Shown here in pieces: positions 63,212 through 64,000 of a stretch of 64,000 bases of DNA. Below the pieces are notes generated by a model that was given only the letters and a program-made list of their open reading frames with translations, was not told the DNA's origin and searched no databases. Source of the DNA: a virus; IMG/VR virus record IMGVR_UViG_3300037231_000119, positions 1-64,000 of that record. One strand, given 5' to 3'. The stretch's first letter is position 1; each line of letters begins with the position of its first letter. A program made the translations under genes and the position numbers.

Positions 63212-63921
63212 TATGAATACCCCAATGAAGTTCTATTGTTCCATATATTTGTAAAACTAGCAGATCCATTTGCATACAAAACGCTTGTCATTTCTGAAAT
63301 TTCGACGATTTTAATTATTTGCCATACTGCCGCGCTTGCAACAGATCCAGGGAGTGCTTCCCCCACATAAGTGGTATTGGGAACCGAACTGTCTATTAAA
63401 TAGATGTAATTTGGACCGGGAGCGACGTTGACTGATCCATCTGGATTGACGACCATAGTATTGCCGCCCTCGACGATCGACACGTCTCCTATAGATACAG
63501 TCCCGTCAAAAGTTATGGGGAGGGGGTTCGAATTGCTATAGCCATTACCATACGGATCTACGGGACGAACTCTCCAGGCATCGATAGGATCGGTTTCGTA
63601 GGTAGCCTGAAGTCGGGCCTCCGTTGGGACAGTTGATTTATTTTGCATTTCAGCCGAGATGCGAGAGCCAGAAGTAACAGTGAACGCACTTAGGTCCACA
63701 TTGTGATCTGCACCACCTTTGGTGAGACCAACCCAAAGAGTATTTTTATCCACCACTCTTTTAACATAAACTGTGAGCTGGATAGGCGTATTATTTACGA
63801 GGGTGGCCTGCATACTAAAGAAAAAACCTGCAGTATCAGTAACTTGGAGTACGCCTTCGGTGGTACCATCAGATATGAGTAATACTGGAGGGACTGCATC
63901 CCATTGCCGCTCGTTAGCCAT
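63211..63921 (-). CDS. Tail/virion structural protein
   Basis: 236 aa, MANERQWDAVPPVLLISDGT; beta-rich with GTVSIGDVSIVEGGNT. It is the first gene of the fibre operon, its stop shares a base with the fibre start, and it has a late-promoter motif upstream. Probably a fibre-attachment protein. Confidence 0.6.
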   Translation of the reverse strand: MANERQWDAVPPVLLISDGTTEGVLQVTDTAGFFFSMQATLVNNTPIQLTVYVKRVVDKNTLWVGLTKGGADHNVDLSAFTVTSGSRISAEMQNKSTVPTEARLQATYETDPIDAWRVRPVDPYGNGYSNSNPLPITFDGTVSIGDVSIVEGGNTMVVNPDGSVNVAPGPNYIYLIDSSVPNTTYVGEALPGSVASAAVWQIIKIVEISEMTSVLYANGSASFTNIWNNRTSLGYS

Positions 63922-63971
63922 AAAACCATTTCCATGCCCATAAAACGATCAACCATATGATCGAGTTACAG

Positions 63972-63985
63972 TAAAGATTGGCTAA
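63972..63985 (-). promoter_or_regulatory. Late-promoter motif variant
   Basis: + strand TAAAGATTGGCTAA, with one additional A compared with the other copies, 51 nt before the start at 63921. A CGATCA/TGATCG hairpin lies between. Confidence 0.5.
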
Positions 63986-64000
63986 TTTTAGGTAACGGGA

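Noticed and set aside
1-64000. cas genes to accompany the array
   Set aside because: No Cas1, Cas2, Cas3, Cascade, Cas9, Cas12 or Cas13 motifs are found in any sizeable frame.

Overview
The window is a 64 kb piece of a large tailed bacteriophage genome (Caudoviricetes). Contractile-tail (myovirus) morphology is likely, because it encodes a tape measure, tail hub, spike, a LysM/gp25-type wedge and a baseplate-J-type protein. No capsid, terminase, polymerase or primase genes are seen, so the genome must continue outside the window. A Gram-negative host is inferred from several phage-encoded lipoproteins with signal peptides, an outer-membrane PagL-like protein, and promoters with the -24/-12 geometry of sigma-54. 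I cannot name the host.

Layout. 1-628: CRISPR-type array of eleven 28-bp repeats at an exact 60-bp period, with no cas gene in the window. 709-1322 (+): three small zinc-finger/unknown genes. 1326-21044 (-): tail/baseplate block in the transcriptional order tape measure, hub, spike, small structural proteins, LysM+gp25 wedge, a giant 2616-aa baseplate-J-like protein carrying two ice-binding-like (DUF3494) domains, and two further tail proteins. A metzincin-like lipoprotein gene pair is inserted on the + strand at 14.3-15.2 kb. 21168-22928 (+): PagL-like lipid A deacylase candidate, dUTPase and small genes. 22909-38671 (-): metallophosphoesterase, class II ribonucleotide reductase, HNH nuclease, another DUF3494 tail protein and many tightly packed small genes with ATGA overlaps. 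39154-40684 (+): small membrane/Cys-rich genes and a minimal tyrosine recombinase. 40719-43512: small - strand genes, a tRNA-like sequence with two T-arm hairpins, a candidate structured RNA with its own promoter, a PD-(D/E)XK-type nuclease, and about 860 bp of palindrome-rich non-coding DNA. 43513-54536 (+): about 35 very small accessory genes driven by six sigma-54-like promoters and a repeated leader cassette, including an orphan HicA, a pentapeptide-repeat protein and secreted lipoproteins. 54533-55471 (-), 55817-56664 (+) and 57109-58062 (+): more small genes and a holin/spanin-like lysis group. 58063-63921 (-): NlpC/P60-like enzyme and tail-fibre genes.

The genes appear organised by promoter class. 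A conserved TAAGATTG(TCGG/GCTG) motif (read on +) sits before most structural operons on the - strand and looks like a late phage promoter. Sigma-70-like promoters with TTGAC(A/G/C)-N17 spacing, several placing the start codon about 6 nt after the -10, precede some early-type genes and the candidate RNA. Sigma-54-like elements serve the accessory block. All functional calls come from motif recognition by eye; no database search was run.
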